Origin: Ecdyonurus torrentis
Taxonomy: Eukaryota > Arthropoda > Insecta > Ephemeroptera > Heptageniidae
Length of the DNA: 64,000 nt
Assembly (NCBI GenBank): GCA_949318235.1
Contig: OX439133.1
Span: 31,598,850-31,662,849, forward strand
Direction of reading: 5' to 3'
Position numbers and translations under genes: made by a program
Shown: in pieces, positions 35,531 to 46,990 of the stretch
Layout of the letters: each line of letters starts with the position of its first letter
Numbering within the stretch: position 1 is the first letter of the stretch
Notes under the pieces: model-generated
What the model saw: the letters and a program-made list of their open reading frames with translations, nothing else
The model's database searches: none
Told to the model about the DNA's origin: nothing

Positions 35531-36386
35531 AATGCAGATAAAGTCTATATAACATATTTACCACTTAATTAATTGTCAAAGATTCACTTAATTAATAATT
35601 ATACTTTCTTGTCATATAAAAGTCAATATGTAAAAAAAATTATTAAAAAATATCATTCTCAGTGACGGTTCATATTTGTTAAAACATTTCAAATTAAATT
35701 TTACTATTTTTGAAAGTTTGGTTATTTTGTGTATATAGTTTTACAATATAACATTATTTAATATATTTTTTGTTTATTAATAATATTTTAATTTAAATTT
35801 TATAAATAATAATAACAACAATACTTGTTTATGTATTTATTTAAAATATATTGTTTTGGATTAGAGTTCTAATGTTCTTTGTGATACGTGATATTATGAA
35901 AATATTATGGGTAAATAATAGGGTTTATAAAGTGTTGAATATAAAGAGATCGGTAAACGACCAAATTACGACTTACGACAAAGTGCACAATTGTAAATAT
36001 AAAATTAACTTGCTTAAAAGATGAAATGTAGCTTAATATACATGTTCTCAAATAACTTGTATCTCATATTCTTAAAAGAAAGCTCCGAAACATTATGTTG
36101 CCATTTGAAAGTTAAAAGTGACAGCTACCTATGATAAAATTTTCAAAACCCGTGATCATTAGATAAGAGAGAAAATAAATATTAATATTAACATGGGCTC
36201 TCATGGAACTAAAACATAAAACAATTAATAATTCTAAATATAGCTCTGTAACCTTAATTTTTTTTTCTCATTTTAAAAAATGTCTAATTCTAGTGTATCA
36301 CTGCAAGTTTGCAATTTTTTTTTCTTAACTAATTTTTAGACAAATCACGCAGTACCTGATTGTGCCTTAAGGGAGTAGGGTACCAC

Positions 36387-36621
36387 CCTTTAAATTAAAA
36401 AATAGACAAGGATATTTTGAATCACTATAATTATTTAGCGATATGTTAGTATTTTTACACTTGCAGTAAATTAAAGAAATTAGTAGAAACACAGACAAGT
36501 AATGTGTATATATTTTATGTAGGTAACACATTGTTCAATATATTGTGATTAGAACAATTTGACTTTTTTATTTAGTTGAATACATACTTCAATACTACAT
36601 TATATGGTTTGTTATATTATA
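36387..36621. other. AT-rich DNA after the duplication end
   Basis: It resembles 38995-39170 and part of 19837-19940 (AAATTAAAGAAATTAGTA, AAACACAGACAAGTAATG, TAACACATTGTTCAA), so it is another dispersed repeat. No gene. Confidence 0.45.
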
Positions 36622-38079
36622 TAGAGAGCGGAAAAATAGTCTTTAGACTATTGTCAATATTGAGACTATTGGGGGTTTTACTAAAAATGTCCACGAATCA
36701 CACGATTTCAAGCGTATGTACAAAATTTAAAAAAAGACTATTTAGCGACTATTTAAGTCTCCCCGAGACTATTTTGGACTTTCCAGACTTTTTGGACTAT
36801 TTCGCCATTTTTCGATGTCTTTTGCTATTTCTGACAAAAATAACGTAAAATTAACGTAGAACTGACTGACTTGGACCGGAAATTGCTCAAAGTGAACAAT
36901 ATTTTCACAATATTTTTTTTTACATTACCGTATTTATTTTCAACATGTTTTGTTGGAACACTATAATTTTCAAATAAAATCAAATAAATTTAACGCTGAA
37001 CCTCAGACCTAGAACGCCCCCTTTTTTCAAAAACTTATCGTAAAATATTTTAAAAATTATTTTTGGATAGCTCTCATCTTTACAAAATAGAAGTTCAATT
37101 TCTTCATAATTGCCATAAATTTCTCACAATTAATTTTTAACCATTTTTATTTTGCCGCGAAATTCAAAATCAATGTTATTCAAATGGCCAAACTAACTCT
37201 TAATTTTCTCGAGCCAGAAATAATTTTGAAATATAAAACAAAAAGTAATCGATAGAGCTTGGACATATCTACAACGTCAGAAAGTTTCAAAAAAAGTTGT
37301 CGAACCAAAATTTTTTTAAATTGAAAAAACAAAAACACAATGCTAATCATATGCAAATTTTAATCCTAATTATCTCGAGTCACAAATATTATTGGAATAT
37401 TCTGTTAACTGGAGCTCGTAGATCATGACTTTTTTAACCCCCTTAAAGTTTTTAAAAAAAGTTGTCGAACCAATTTTGAGATATTTTGCTATTGCTAGGT
37501 GTGAGGTTAATCCTTAAATGTGATGTATTTTAATTATTATTATTATTATTATTCGAAAAAAGTTTTAATTCAATAATAATTTTAATTTAAAAAAGTTTCT
37601 TATTTGACTACCAATTGCCACAAAAATTTTCATTTACTCATTATTTACATGTTATCTTTAAAATGGAATAACTTAAATATATTCTATCGTGTTTCACGTG
37701 TTTGTCGTAATTAAATTTTTAAGTACCAAATCTTCTTTATTTTGTGTTTATAAATCGCTTTAAAAAATTCATAATAAAAAAAAAGTTTTAAGTGGTCCTT
37801 GAAGATTTTTTTTTATTATTTAGACAATGTAATTTTAGACCGATGTAATTTTTTTAGACACTACATATTATATAGAACATCCTTTTTTTAGGCACTTTCT
37901 TAGAGACCATTAAGAAAACATAAATTCAGAATGTTATGCGAATAAATAAAGTCACTAATAAGTAATAAGCTATAAGACTATTTCCGGACTATTTTATTAT
38001 TTTTAGAGACTATTTTTAGACTATTTTTCAGTTTGAAAGACTATTTTGATGAAAAAAGAGACTATTTTTCCGCTCTCTA
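36622..38079. mobile_element. hAT-like 1.46-kb element with GACTATTT repeats
   Basis: It has perfect 20-bp inverted ends TAGAGAGCGGAAAAATAGTC. Both subterminal regions are crowded with AGACTATT words (36636-36800 and 37960-38060), arranged as diverged inverted arrays. TAGAG-type ends fit hAT elements, but the flanking octamers (ATATTATA, ATCATAAG) do not match. The interior contains pieces of a T1 MITE (GACTTGGACCGGAAATTGCT at about 36868, and 37480-37760), hence nesting. No transposase; the 90-codon open frame at the left end is repeat sequence. Confidence 0.75.
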
Positions 38080-38759
38080 ATCATAAGATTTTATTACGTT
38101 CCATGTCTTTGCAGATTAGAACAATTAAGTCAAGTCAAAACACATCATACACACAACAAAATATAATTAAATTTATAGCATTTTATGTCCTATTTAAGAT
38201 TAATTATATTTGACATTATTAATTGCTAAATAATCAGATACACTGTAAAACATCTTTTCTATTTCATTTGTTCTCATTTGTTGCAATTTAAAAAAAAAAA
38301 AACAATTTTACCACACCTTTTTTTTCTTTTTTTTTTTTTTTTTTTTTGTATATTTTTTTTAATAAAACATAGTTTTTATTTTGTTAATTATATTTTTTAC
38401 AAATGTTTTTAGTCTTATTTTTTTTAAAGATAAATTACATTTATTATATATAATAAACTCTAAAAATGTTAATATACATTTATATACAATTTTTTATAAA
38501 TAAAATACAAATTAATGAAATTCTATAAAAGTGTACAGTTTCTTTCTTTCTACTTGCTTTATGTATTTAATGATTTAATACGTGTAAACCACACCAAGAA
38601 AAGAAACAGAAATTGCAATTTCTTTCGTAACATTAGGTATATCGACAATGTAACGATATTACGAGTTGTTTCAATGTAAAGGTGATCGGCTGATTTCCGA
38701 CAAACAGAACAGTTGAGAAATGTATAGCACCGAAAATGAAAGACTTGGAGCGGATATAG
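38080..38759. other. AT-rich intergenic DNA with T-run
   Basis: T-rich at about 38320-38347. No gene or clear element ends. Confidence 0.4.
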
Positions 38760-39214
38760 TTAACACCAACTTATTAGATACTAGCTTAAGGCCATACAAT
38801 GCTATCGGCAGATGGAGATTTGAGTTGACACAAAACTTCATGTAAATACATGTTATACCTATGTTTCAATAGAAATTTATTTTTAAGTAAAATGATCATA
38901 CATGAAATTTGAGCTTTCTTCATTTTTATACATCATGTATCTCCACTATGCGGTCACTGACTCTAAAACTTATGCACCTTTGTTACTGTCTAGAATTTTA
39001 AATTAAAAAATTGACAAGGATATATTGATTACTATAATTTTTTAGAGGTGCGAGTCTTTTACGCTTGTGATAAATAGAAAGTAAATTAAAGAAATTAGTA
39101 TAGAAACACAGTCAAGTAATGTCTAATTATTTTATGTTCGTAACACATTGCTCAAACTAAATGTAAGTAGATAACTTTGAAAAAAAAAATCAATACTAAA
39201 TGGTTTACTATGTA
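38760..39214. repeat. Dispersed repeat D2, 3' part, copy 3
   Basis: AAGGCCATACAATGCTATCG, GGAGATTTGAGTTGACACAA, CATGTATCTCCACTATGCGG and TTTGTTACTGTCTAGAATTT match 17460-17660 and 19590-19800. Confidence 0.65.
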
Positions 39215-39334
39215 CAGGTCTGGCCAAATGCTTGAGAACAATTTGTATAGGCTACGTGCAAGCACTTTGTCTTATCTTTATGAGAATACGCAGCGGCCAC
39301 TACTGCCCCGTTCATATAATTTTGGCCAAAGCTG
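39215..39334. mobile_element. Tc1/mariner-like MITE
   Basis: CAGGTCTGGCCAAATGCTTG to AATTTTGGCCAAAGCTG, 120 bp, TA on both flanks. Confidence 0.8.
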
Positions 39335-39508
39335 TACAGTCTCTTTCATAAAAAAAAAATTGACTTCTCTTAGCTTATGGCCATACAATATGCATGATGA
39401 GATGGAGTTTTAAGTTGACGCAAAACTACAATTACATGCATACATGTTATTATTTTAACATGCTGAATCCAATTTTTTATGAAAGAAAGTGAACCAAATA
39501 AAATTGTA

Positions 39509-39539
39509 ACACACAAACACACACACACCCACACACACA

Positions 39540-39603
<64 letters not shown>
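39509..39603. repeat. (CA)n microsatellite
   Basis: About 45 CA units with a few interruptions. The 138-codon minus-strand frame across it is a run of Cys-Val from the repeat. Confidence 0.97.
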
Positions 39604-39604
<1 letters not shown>

Positions 39605-39839
39605 GTACATATTAAAACACAATCATTGATGAAGTTTTCTATGTGACATAGAAAATATTCAATTTCTTGTTGTGAGAAATGTCTGCAGTATTGAGATTTA
39701 TAATGTTTCATAAACAATGTATATATTTTTATTGAAGTAGAATATTTACCATTTAGCTTAATATATTTTATGATTAAAGATCCCAAGCTTCATCACAAAA
39801 ATAATAATTATAGTTAGAAAATATCCAATAGACGAGTCG

Positions 39840-40230
39840 GAAAAAAAATTAACATTTAAGAGCTGTTATATAAATTGTATCATGCAAAATTAAAAGTTTT
39901 TTTGGCAATATACTGTATAAGGGACGTATTTTTGTAGTGGAAAGCAGAAAAATAATAATTTTTCGCAAATCTTATTTGTACGAGTTTTAAAGACCAACTT
40001 GTAAGACTAATTGCATGTCTCAATAAAGTTCAAATATTTTTTGCGACAGAAATTCATTCCTTACATAGGCGAGTTTAATTTCTATATATATAAATTAATT
40101 AAATTTGATATCTCCAGATTTTCACCACATTCTTCAATGGTGACGTCACGTGATTGATATGCAATTTTAATTGTAATTGTAAATGTTCTGTAATTAATCT
40201 GATTATTTTGAGTAAACCACGACTTTTTTA
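39840..40230. repeat. Isolated copy of the 13.4-kb subunit
   Basis: ATCATGCAAAATTAAAAGTT, TTTTTGTAGTGGAAAGCAGA, TTCACCACATTCTTCAATGG and TGACGTCACGTGATTGATAT (octamer 40141-40148) match 13400-13690. Confidence 0.7.
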
Positions 40231-41074
40231 TAAACGTAAAAAAAACGAACATATTATAATAATTTTTTATTTTTAAATAGTATCACATTTTCTGAAAACA
40301 TAAAATAACAAGTTAGAATTGTGCCGTTTTTGCATTGAGTTTTATCCAATTGAAATTGTTAATTGAGCTCCATAGCAATGCATGTTATTTAAATCAAATA
40401 ATTAATAATTCCAATTACAAAAAGCCAGGGTATCTTTTAAGGAAAATTCAGAACTGCCCAAATCCTGGGAAAGTCTACGAATGATTGGGGCGGGTGGGAG
40501 CCGCCGCAGGCGCGATTTTTTTTCAGGTAGTCACGTGATCGATTCGGAGCGATTTGGTGAGGGTATTTTTGTTTTTGATTGGATATATTATCTCTGCAAG
40601 TTTGTCAATTTTTAATAATTAATATTTCAAAACAAATTAAAAATTAAATTATAAATTAGTATAATAAAAACATTACATTTTTTTTCTGCTTCTCATTTTT
40701 TTTTAAGACTAGTTGCTGCTTTCAAATAAATTATTGCATTTATATTTTTATATACTTCAAGAGCTCCAATCGCGAAATTTGATTATTTTTCATTTGTTCA
40801 AATACAATGTAATTGTAATAAACCACTTGCAACCTTTTTTTCTTTAAATATATGTAACGTATTCATGATAACGATTTTCCATATGAAATGGATTAAGTGG
40901 TCCATTGTCCATTGGGTTGTTTAAAAATTATATAATATACTTTTGATAACTTTCGCTCTATCGTATTATAACATTTATAGTTCCTTGATCGGTTATTATA
41001 TAAAATTTGCTATAGTTCCATTTTTTGTGAAAAATATATTAATAGGCTAAATATTTCTTTTTAAAAAATTAGGC
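40231..41074. other. Intergenic DNA with a small GC-rich patch
   Basis: 40470-40560 is GC-rich (GGGGCGGGTGGGAGCCGCCG, TCACGTGATCGATTCGGAGC). I see no exon or element ends. The remainder is AT-rich. Confidence 0.4.
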
Positions 41075-41700
41075 TCGCATAATAAGGACACTTTGTCACT
41101 AGCAAAGGGTCATAAGGTCGATCACTGGCAAGAGTCGTTATTAGTTTTATGTTAATTTTAAATTACTTTCTTCAAAATCACTAAAGCACAAGTTAAATTA
41201 ACATAAAGTAAAGGCACATGTAAAAAATTAATTAGGATGTGAGCGAGCTTAATCAGTCAAAGGAACGATTTGCAAAATCAGTGCGCAAAGTTGACATTAA
41301 GTAAGGGGTAATTTTGTGCCAAAAATTCTAGTTCCATGAAGCTTAATTTTTTAAATATATGGTTTGATATGGCATATTATTACTATATTCGAATGGTCAA
41401 GAATGAGAAACTGAAATTTCTGCTGCAATCCAAACCTCCATGATCCACACAGTCCAGATTCTCGTTTGGAATCTACTTTGCGAACATTTTTCACTTCGTT
41501 CCTTAAACTGAGGCTCGTTCACGTCCTACATAGTTTTGGAGTTGTGTTTGTTTTAGCAATTCTGAATGAAAAAAAAATTGAAAATTTAAGCCCCTTAATT
41601 TAACGTGTTAAGCCATGTTGCAAATAAAGATACTAATATATAATGATCCTCATGCCAGTGATTGACTTAACTTTGCTCTTGACTATATGACGTGCATCAT
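41075..41700. mobile_element. Nested inverted-repeat element, diverged
   Basis: Outer similarity: TCGATCACTGGCAAGAG (about 41119) against the complement of CTCATGCCAGTGATTGA (about 41650). An inner element, 41233-41528, has ends TAGGATGTGAGCGAGC and, complemented, TAGGACGTGAACGAGC, followed in both by AAGGAACGA and GCAAAGT words. Arms are clearly decayed, so this is an older insertion. Confidence 0.55.
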
Positions 41701-41707
41701 TCTGAAG

Positions 41708-41714
41708 AAAAAAG

Positions 41715-41757
<43 letters not shown>
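41708..41757. repeat. Poly-A tract of about 50 bases
   Basis: Uninterrupted A-run after an AAGAAAAAAGAAAA lead; it does not end an identifiable retroposon. Confidence 0.95.
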
Positions 41758-41761
<4 letters not shown>

Positions 41762-42269
41762 ATCCTAATAGTACTTATAACTAAGGGTCTTTATCTATAT
41801 GCTATGCATAGCTTTCTTAAAATCATATTAATTTGAACACGCTTGTAAAAAATATAAGATACTAATTCTATTCATTAACGAAATAATCATTATAAAAATC
41901 TATCAACCAAACTGAAACTTCAGAAATCTCTCAAACTGAAAAATACACGTTACTAAAAATTAATTACGATGAAAATTTAATTTAATTTATTTAAATAACT
42001 TATTTTTGGTCAGTATCTTAAAATTTTTAGTCACTTGAAGGTTTGATATATATAAAAAAAACTTGAAGAAGACGATATTTTGTAAGTCACAGGTAAAAAT
42101 GCAGAATATAACATCCTGTGTGATTGTTTGATCAAAAAACATGATAACAAAACTAGACACAACAGATAGCCAACTTAAAGGAGGAGGTGAGGGGAAAGAT
42201 GCACATACTATCGATATAGTCAGGAAAAAAGGAACTTGCATTGATGACTCATCTGTTTTGCCCGATGAC
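41758..42269. other. AT-rich intergenic DNA
   Basis: Nothing recognisable. Confidence 0.4.
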
Positions 42270-42303
42270 TTTCAGATCGTTCGGAAACTTTTGGCCAGAG
42301 CTG
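42270..42303. mobile_element. Right end of a Tc1/mariner-like MITE at the duplication junction
   Basis: ATCGTTCGGAAACTTTTGGC then CAGAGCTG followed by TA. The left part is missing. The next base begins similarity to duplication copy 1, so the junction coincides with the end of this MITE. Confidence 0.7.
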
Positions 42304-42626
42304 TACATGATTTAATTCCAATAAAACAAACACTATAATTTTCAATTAAATTCTAGTAAATTTAAAATATATTTTTTCATACCAAAAAAAAATTTAATGA
42401 TATTTTTAATTGTAAAAGAGTTTCTAATTTGACTAAAATTTTCCGCTCAAATTTAAATTTCCACATTTGCATGTTATCTTTAAAGTGTAATAACTTAAAT
42501 ATTTGATCGTGTTTTCACATGTTTGACATAACTAAATTTTTAAGTAACAGTTCTTCTTTACTTTGTGTTATTATTATTATTCGCAACCGTCCTAGTTTGC
42601 GAGATATCAGTCGGTCACCTACCCCT
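42304..42626 (+). mobile_element. TTAA-type MITE family T1, left-truncated; empty site of the foldback
   Basis: It matches 22060-22285 joined to 26459-26555 without the foldback; TTTGACATAACTAAATTTTT is continuous. The right end is AGTCGGTCACCTACCCC then TTAA (42627-42630). Confidence 0.8.
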
Positions 42627-42798
42627 TTAAGGAATTACTTAAATGTGTTGATGTTTATTAAAATTTGCATTGATGCGTTAGTTGAATATTAAAATATTTC
42701 TAATTAACTTGTATAGAAAAATATGAAATGTTACCTAAACATTTAGTAATATTAAACACATTCAAATATTCAAGTTATTCCAATTTACAGGCCAAATC

Positions 42799-43174
42799 GA
42801 GCCTAGTGGCGCAGTGGTATGCGTGCTGGTCTGATGTGCGAGAGGTCGTGCGTTCGTTGCTTGGTGGGTACCTGTCGGCTTTTTCAGAGGCCGTGCATAT
42901 GGTATGCACCGAGTTCGCACTCATGTTCTCTGCACGTTCATGCCCGTACGTTTGCCAGTGAATCACAGGTAAAACGGTAGGAGAGATGTTTAGGCTTGAC
43001 AGGTGTATTCATGTCTCCGGCCAGTCCTGGCAGTGGTGGTAGTGGCCCACGCCAAGTCAGAGGTATCTCGGGACGGTTCACCAATCCACCTCATCTCACT
43101 CATTTCTATTAAATCACACGTTGTTGGGTATAGCCTGTTGTGTGGTATAGAACTCATTTTCATTTTCATTTTCA
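42799..43174 (+). mobile_element. tRNA-derived SINE (family S1), full-length
   Basis: The head GCCTAGTGGCGCAGTGGTAT contains a perfect A-box match (TGGCGCAGTGG); about 35 bp downstream GCGTTCGTTGC is a degenerate B box. The body follows (GTCTCCGGCCAGTCCTGGCA, GTGGCCCACGCCAAGTCAGA, ATCTCGGGACGGTTCACC) and ends in TTTTCA repeats (about 43155-43173). Duplication copy 1 reads straight from GGCCAATAC into the shared GAGAG...AAATAAACTAATTC flank without it, so the insertion postdates the duplication. It would be transcribed by RNA polymerase III and moved by a partner LINE. A 5'-truncated relative lies at 10093-10241. Confidence 0.88.
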
Positions 43175-43403
43175 ATACTAGGTCAAGTAGTGAGAGCAGA
43201 AATAAACTAATTCTCATTTGCACTGACAGCAAGTTTAGTTATGACTTGTTAGGTTCGTGGTGGTATCTGTAACGAGCTTTGCTCTCAGCGCTTTAATAAT
43301 TAAAATTTTGAGGTCATGTTTTTGTTAGGTTTATTAACTCAATGATCACTATTAAAAAAGCCAAAAGTTGTTGACTTCCACTTCAAGTTATCACGTAGTT
43401 GTA

Positions 43404-43523
43404 CAGCTCTGGCCAAAACTTTAAGAACGGGGCAGCGGTGGCCGCATGGTTTTCCTATGAAGATAACAGAGTGTTGTTGCGGGTTGCCTATACAAGTCGT
43501 TCTCAGCCTTTTGGCCACAGCTG
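43404..43523. mobile_element. Tc1/mariner-like MITE (duplication copy 2)
   Basis: CAGCTCTGGCCAAAACTTTA to TTTTGGCCACAGCTG, TA flanks; paralogue of 27296-27415. A run of about 14 G lies further on at roughly 43688-43702. Confidence 0.85.
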
Positions 43524-43955
43524 TACATGAGCAGTGGGTTGTGACTGTTCATATATACAGTATATATATGCATATCACTGTAAATAAGCTTGCATAATTA
43601 ATGCATCTTTTTTTATTTCTCTTTCTGTGTGTGCCATGTTTGTATACCAAATACACACACCCATATACCTATAGATATATGGGTATTTGGGGGGGGGGGG
43701 GGTGTTTTACTATATATACAATATTAAATTAAAATTAACTGTGAAAGGAAATGTACGTTTATATTGCATTTTATAATATTTATAAATTTTACTTTATTTT
43801 GTATTTTATAATATAAATATTTTAAATAAATTTATATAAATATTATTTAATTGTTTAATTATAATATACTGTAATTGTACCCTTGTGCAAATAAGGTGAT
43901 TTTAAGGATTTCTTCTTTATGAGAGGAGAATTTGATACATTGAATTATTAAACAT

Positions 43956-44165
43956 AATGTTATAAGTGGACACAAAATAATATGTTAATTATAATTGGTT
44001 ATTTTTATTATTCCATACAGTGTCGTCACTTATTTCCGGTTCAGTTGATAGGACTCATTGTCCTGACTGCGCCTTTTGTTCAATTTTTAATAATTTATTA
44101 TGTATATTTCATCTGCTGCTAATTTGTTGTTTGAATAATAAAGACTATTATTTATTTATTTATTT
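43956..44165 (+). mobile_element. 5'-truncated LINE fragment, 210 bp
   Basis: It is absent from duplication copy 1. Flanked by ATTAAACAT (43947-43955) and ATTAAATAT (44166-44174), a 9-bp duplication with one mismatch. It ends with GTTTGAATAATAAAGACTAT and a TTTA microsatellite tail, the usual 3' architecture of a non-LTR retrotransposon. No reverse transcriptase sequence is included, so the clade is unknown. Confidence 0.8.
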
Positions 44166-44686
44166 ATTAAATATGAAGCTATGAATTCTGTTTATTAAAT
44201 TGGATATTGTTGTGTTCTGTAGCTAAGTCCATGGATATTTCAACAGGATTGTAAAATGTTCCCATAAAGATGGAATTCAAATTTTCGCCGCAAAAATTAA
44301 AGAATACAAAATTACATATTAAATTTGCGCTGCGATCTAGGGGAAATTTAAGCCACTTACTTTGTACATATTTATTGTTGCGGCGACAATTTGAACTTCA
44401 TCATTAAGGGAACGTTTTTAAGGTAGGGCAATAATACAGAAGCTCACCAGCCTGACGCAATCTGAAACAGTAGAATAATTAATAAAAATTTTATAAACAA
44501 TGAATTAAAATTTAATAAATTTTTATGGTTTAATGGATGTTACTGGCGACCACGATAACCAATCACTGGTGGCGAAGTAAAAAAATAGAACTTGCGTATT
44601 CTTTCTATTTTCTAAGTGGTTTACAAACAGAACTATTGCAGTAAGACGAGGAAATTTTAAATAAGAAGGGTTTTATATAATATAGC

Positions 44687-44961
44687 AATGAGGAAGACTA
44701 ATGATTTTTGGGATAGTATTTGAGCACATTTAAAAATTCTCACGTCAAAATTTGCAGAAGAAGATCGAATTCCGCTGCAAATTCAAACAAACGACTAACG
44801 ACACAGGCTTCTTAGAGGCGTGGCTGCCACTTTTAAATCATGAATTAATTGCTGAAATTTAATTAATAAAGGTTAACATTGACGTCAATAGAATGTATTA
44901 ATTACACTTTTTCTAAAAATGTGCTCAAATACTGTCCCAAAAATTATTAGTCTTCCTCATT
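44687..44961. mobile_element. 276-bp MITE with 46-bp inverted ends (copy 2)
   Basis: Paralogue of 28375-28650; octamer TGACGTCA at 44880-44887 within TTGACGTCAA. Confidence 0.75.
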
Positions 44962-46308
44962 CAGACCATTTTTCACAGTAAATAAGCTACTTTATTATAA
45001 TAACCATAACTGAATTAAGTTTGTATCTGACAATACAAAAATTACTACGAAGAAATCATCAAATCAATACCTAGGGCAAATCAATATCCATCAGCTTGCG
45101 CTATGGAAAACACACACCGTGTCCTTTTTATGTATAAACTTGGCGGCTGTAAATATACATACAGTGATACATATGAGTTATACCTAAACATTAGTGTAAT
45201 TATGCTTTGTACCACATTTCACTGTACTACATGTACTCATGGTATTGAGTTAACATATTAGAAATCATCGAGTCAATCAAAACAACGTGTTATGTTTATC
45301 AAGTTATATGATCAAAATATAAAATATATAAGTAAAAATTATGTTTTCGTTAAAAAATGTTTAAATCGAGCTAACTTAATAATTATATTATATTTGACAC
45401 TATACATACCACTGCAAATAAGATACGGTAGTTATTAAATTGATATATAAATTGATATCCTGAACCAACGCAACCTGTTCGACAGATCTGCTTAACAATA
45501 AGCCTACCTTGCAGGATATTTATCTAACTAGCTGCCATGTTGGTTGTGTCGCTTGTCATTAATTAGAAATACATTGTTTTATAGATAAAATAATATTATT
45601 AAAAGTAAAAGTTCAGTAGGTTTATATTTTGGTAAAGTAATATAAATAATTTAAAAACTAACGATTAAAATTTACTTGGCTAAAATTTATTTGAAATGTA
45701 AATGTTTTATTTATTAGTAAATAATAATATTACTAAAAAACATTATGCATTGATTTATAATACAGTATGTATATATCTATATTTTATTTTCTTCGTTGAA
45801 TTAAATTTCTTGATATTGCATATTTTCAGATATTTTAAAATTTAATCAATTCATTAACTGTCAAAATCTTTTTCTTTTATATAAATAAAAATAATATTAA
45901 AAAAATAAAATACGGTGTTTAATATAAGCCGGTAAATTATGAATTATGACTTACACGTTCAATAAAAATTGTAAATAAATCGCGTGATGTCACTATTGAA
46001 GATTGTGATGTAAATCTGGTCATTTAAAATTTAGAAAATAAACTCGTTTATAAAATTGGTAAATCAAAGCTTAGCATGAGACAGGTTATTAAAACAATTT
46101 TTCGCTGTTGCCGCATCTTTAATAGAGAGTTGTCCGCAATCCTTGTATTCCTGCACCATAAATTGTGCACTTACGTTTTAATAACCAAAGTTGATCGTCA
46201 TTTTAGTGGCAGAAAACAGAACAGCATTAATATGTACTTATTCGTAGATGAATAAAATAAAATATATGAATAACACCAATAAGCATGCACAATAACATTC
46301 TTATTATT

Positions 46309-46427
46309 CAGAATATAAATGTAAAATAATCCACTTGGTTTCGATGCCATTTTAGACCTTATGTACATGTAGCATAAGGTCTAAAATTGCATCAAAACCT
46401 AGTGGTTTATTTCACATTTATATTCTG
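46309..46427. repeat. 119-bp near-perfect hairpin (copy 2)
   Basis: Identical by eye to 30002-30120, including loop TACATGTAG and all stem mismatches. Confidence 0.85.
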
Positions 46428-46456
46428 GGGCGACGATGCTGTGTTCATAAGCTTTA

Positions 46457-46990
46457 CAGACTTGGTTACGTAACTCATTACATTACATTACATTACATTG
46501 TAACTCGTTACATTACACACTACTTTATGAAAAAGTAATGACACTACATTACTTACTACTCCTAAAAGTAGTGATAAAATTTTTAGCGTTACTTTATTTA
46601 CTTCAAATATTTTCATAATGAATTAAAATATTTTCAAAAATATATACCTACATATCATAACGCCATAATTTCTTTCCGGGTAGGCCAGGATAAATATATG
46701 TTTGAAAAATTGTTTATTTTTTCGACATAATATAAATATAGACAGATTTAAATCAAAATCGTAAGGGTAATTTTGAATTCCTATATAATGACAAAGCATG
46801 AGTACTACTTATAGATTTTGAAGCTTATTTCTTTTGAAGTAATTAAAATAGTGTCGTTACATCGCAAAAATTACTTGAAAAAGTAACTCGTTACCGTTAC
46901 GCAAAAGTAAGGACGTTACGTTATTTTGTAACCAAAAGTAGTAAAATTACGTAACGTCGTAACTTGTAACGATGTTACTGCCCAGGTCTG
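46457..46990. mobile_element. hAT-like MITE with GTTAC repeats (copy 2)
   Basis: Paralogue of 30150-30683 with the same ends and same flanks. Confidence 0.75.

Larger units (their letters stand above)
31780..36328. repeat. Nested imperfect palindrome within duplication copy 1
   Basis: The outer arms 31780-32531 and 35580-36328 are inverted copies (TTGCAAACTTGCAGTGATAC against GTATCACTGCAAGTTTGCAA). Directly inside are closer inner arms, 32535-32886 and 33738-34100 (TATTTCCTGAACAGGCTCAC against GTGAGCCTGTTCAGGAAATA). The right side holds an extra 34101-35579 with no left partner. The central spacer (about 32887-33737) contains a 70-codon open frame on the minus strand (33355-33143) without recognisable homology. 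Confidence 0.8.
22062..36386 (+). repeat. Large segmental duplication, copy 1 (14.3 kb including the 4.2-kb foldback insert)
   Basis: Direct copy of 42306-52665. Similarity starts at GATTTAATT inside a T1 MITE and ends at GGGTACCACCCTT inside a second TTAA-type MITE. Identity is uneven: obviously diverged from 22062 to about 28740, nearly perfect from 28741 to about 34775 (no difference at all over 28741-29320), and diverged again to 36386. Copy 1 lacks the SINE and LINE fragment of copy 2 and alone has the foldback. No gene is recognised inside it. Confidence 0.92.

Noticed and set aside
39370..39786. 138-codon minus-strand open frame rich in Cys-Val
   Set aside because: The frame is carried by the (CA)n microsatellite; there is no domain and no splice context.
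41708..41757. Poly-A tract as the tail of a processed pseudogene or LINE
   Set aside because: No coding or LINE-like sequence precedes it and no flanking duplication is visible.
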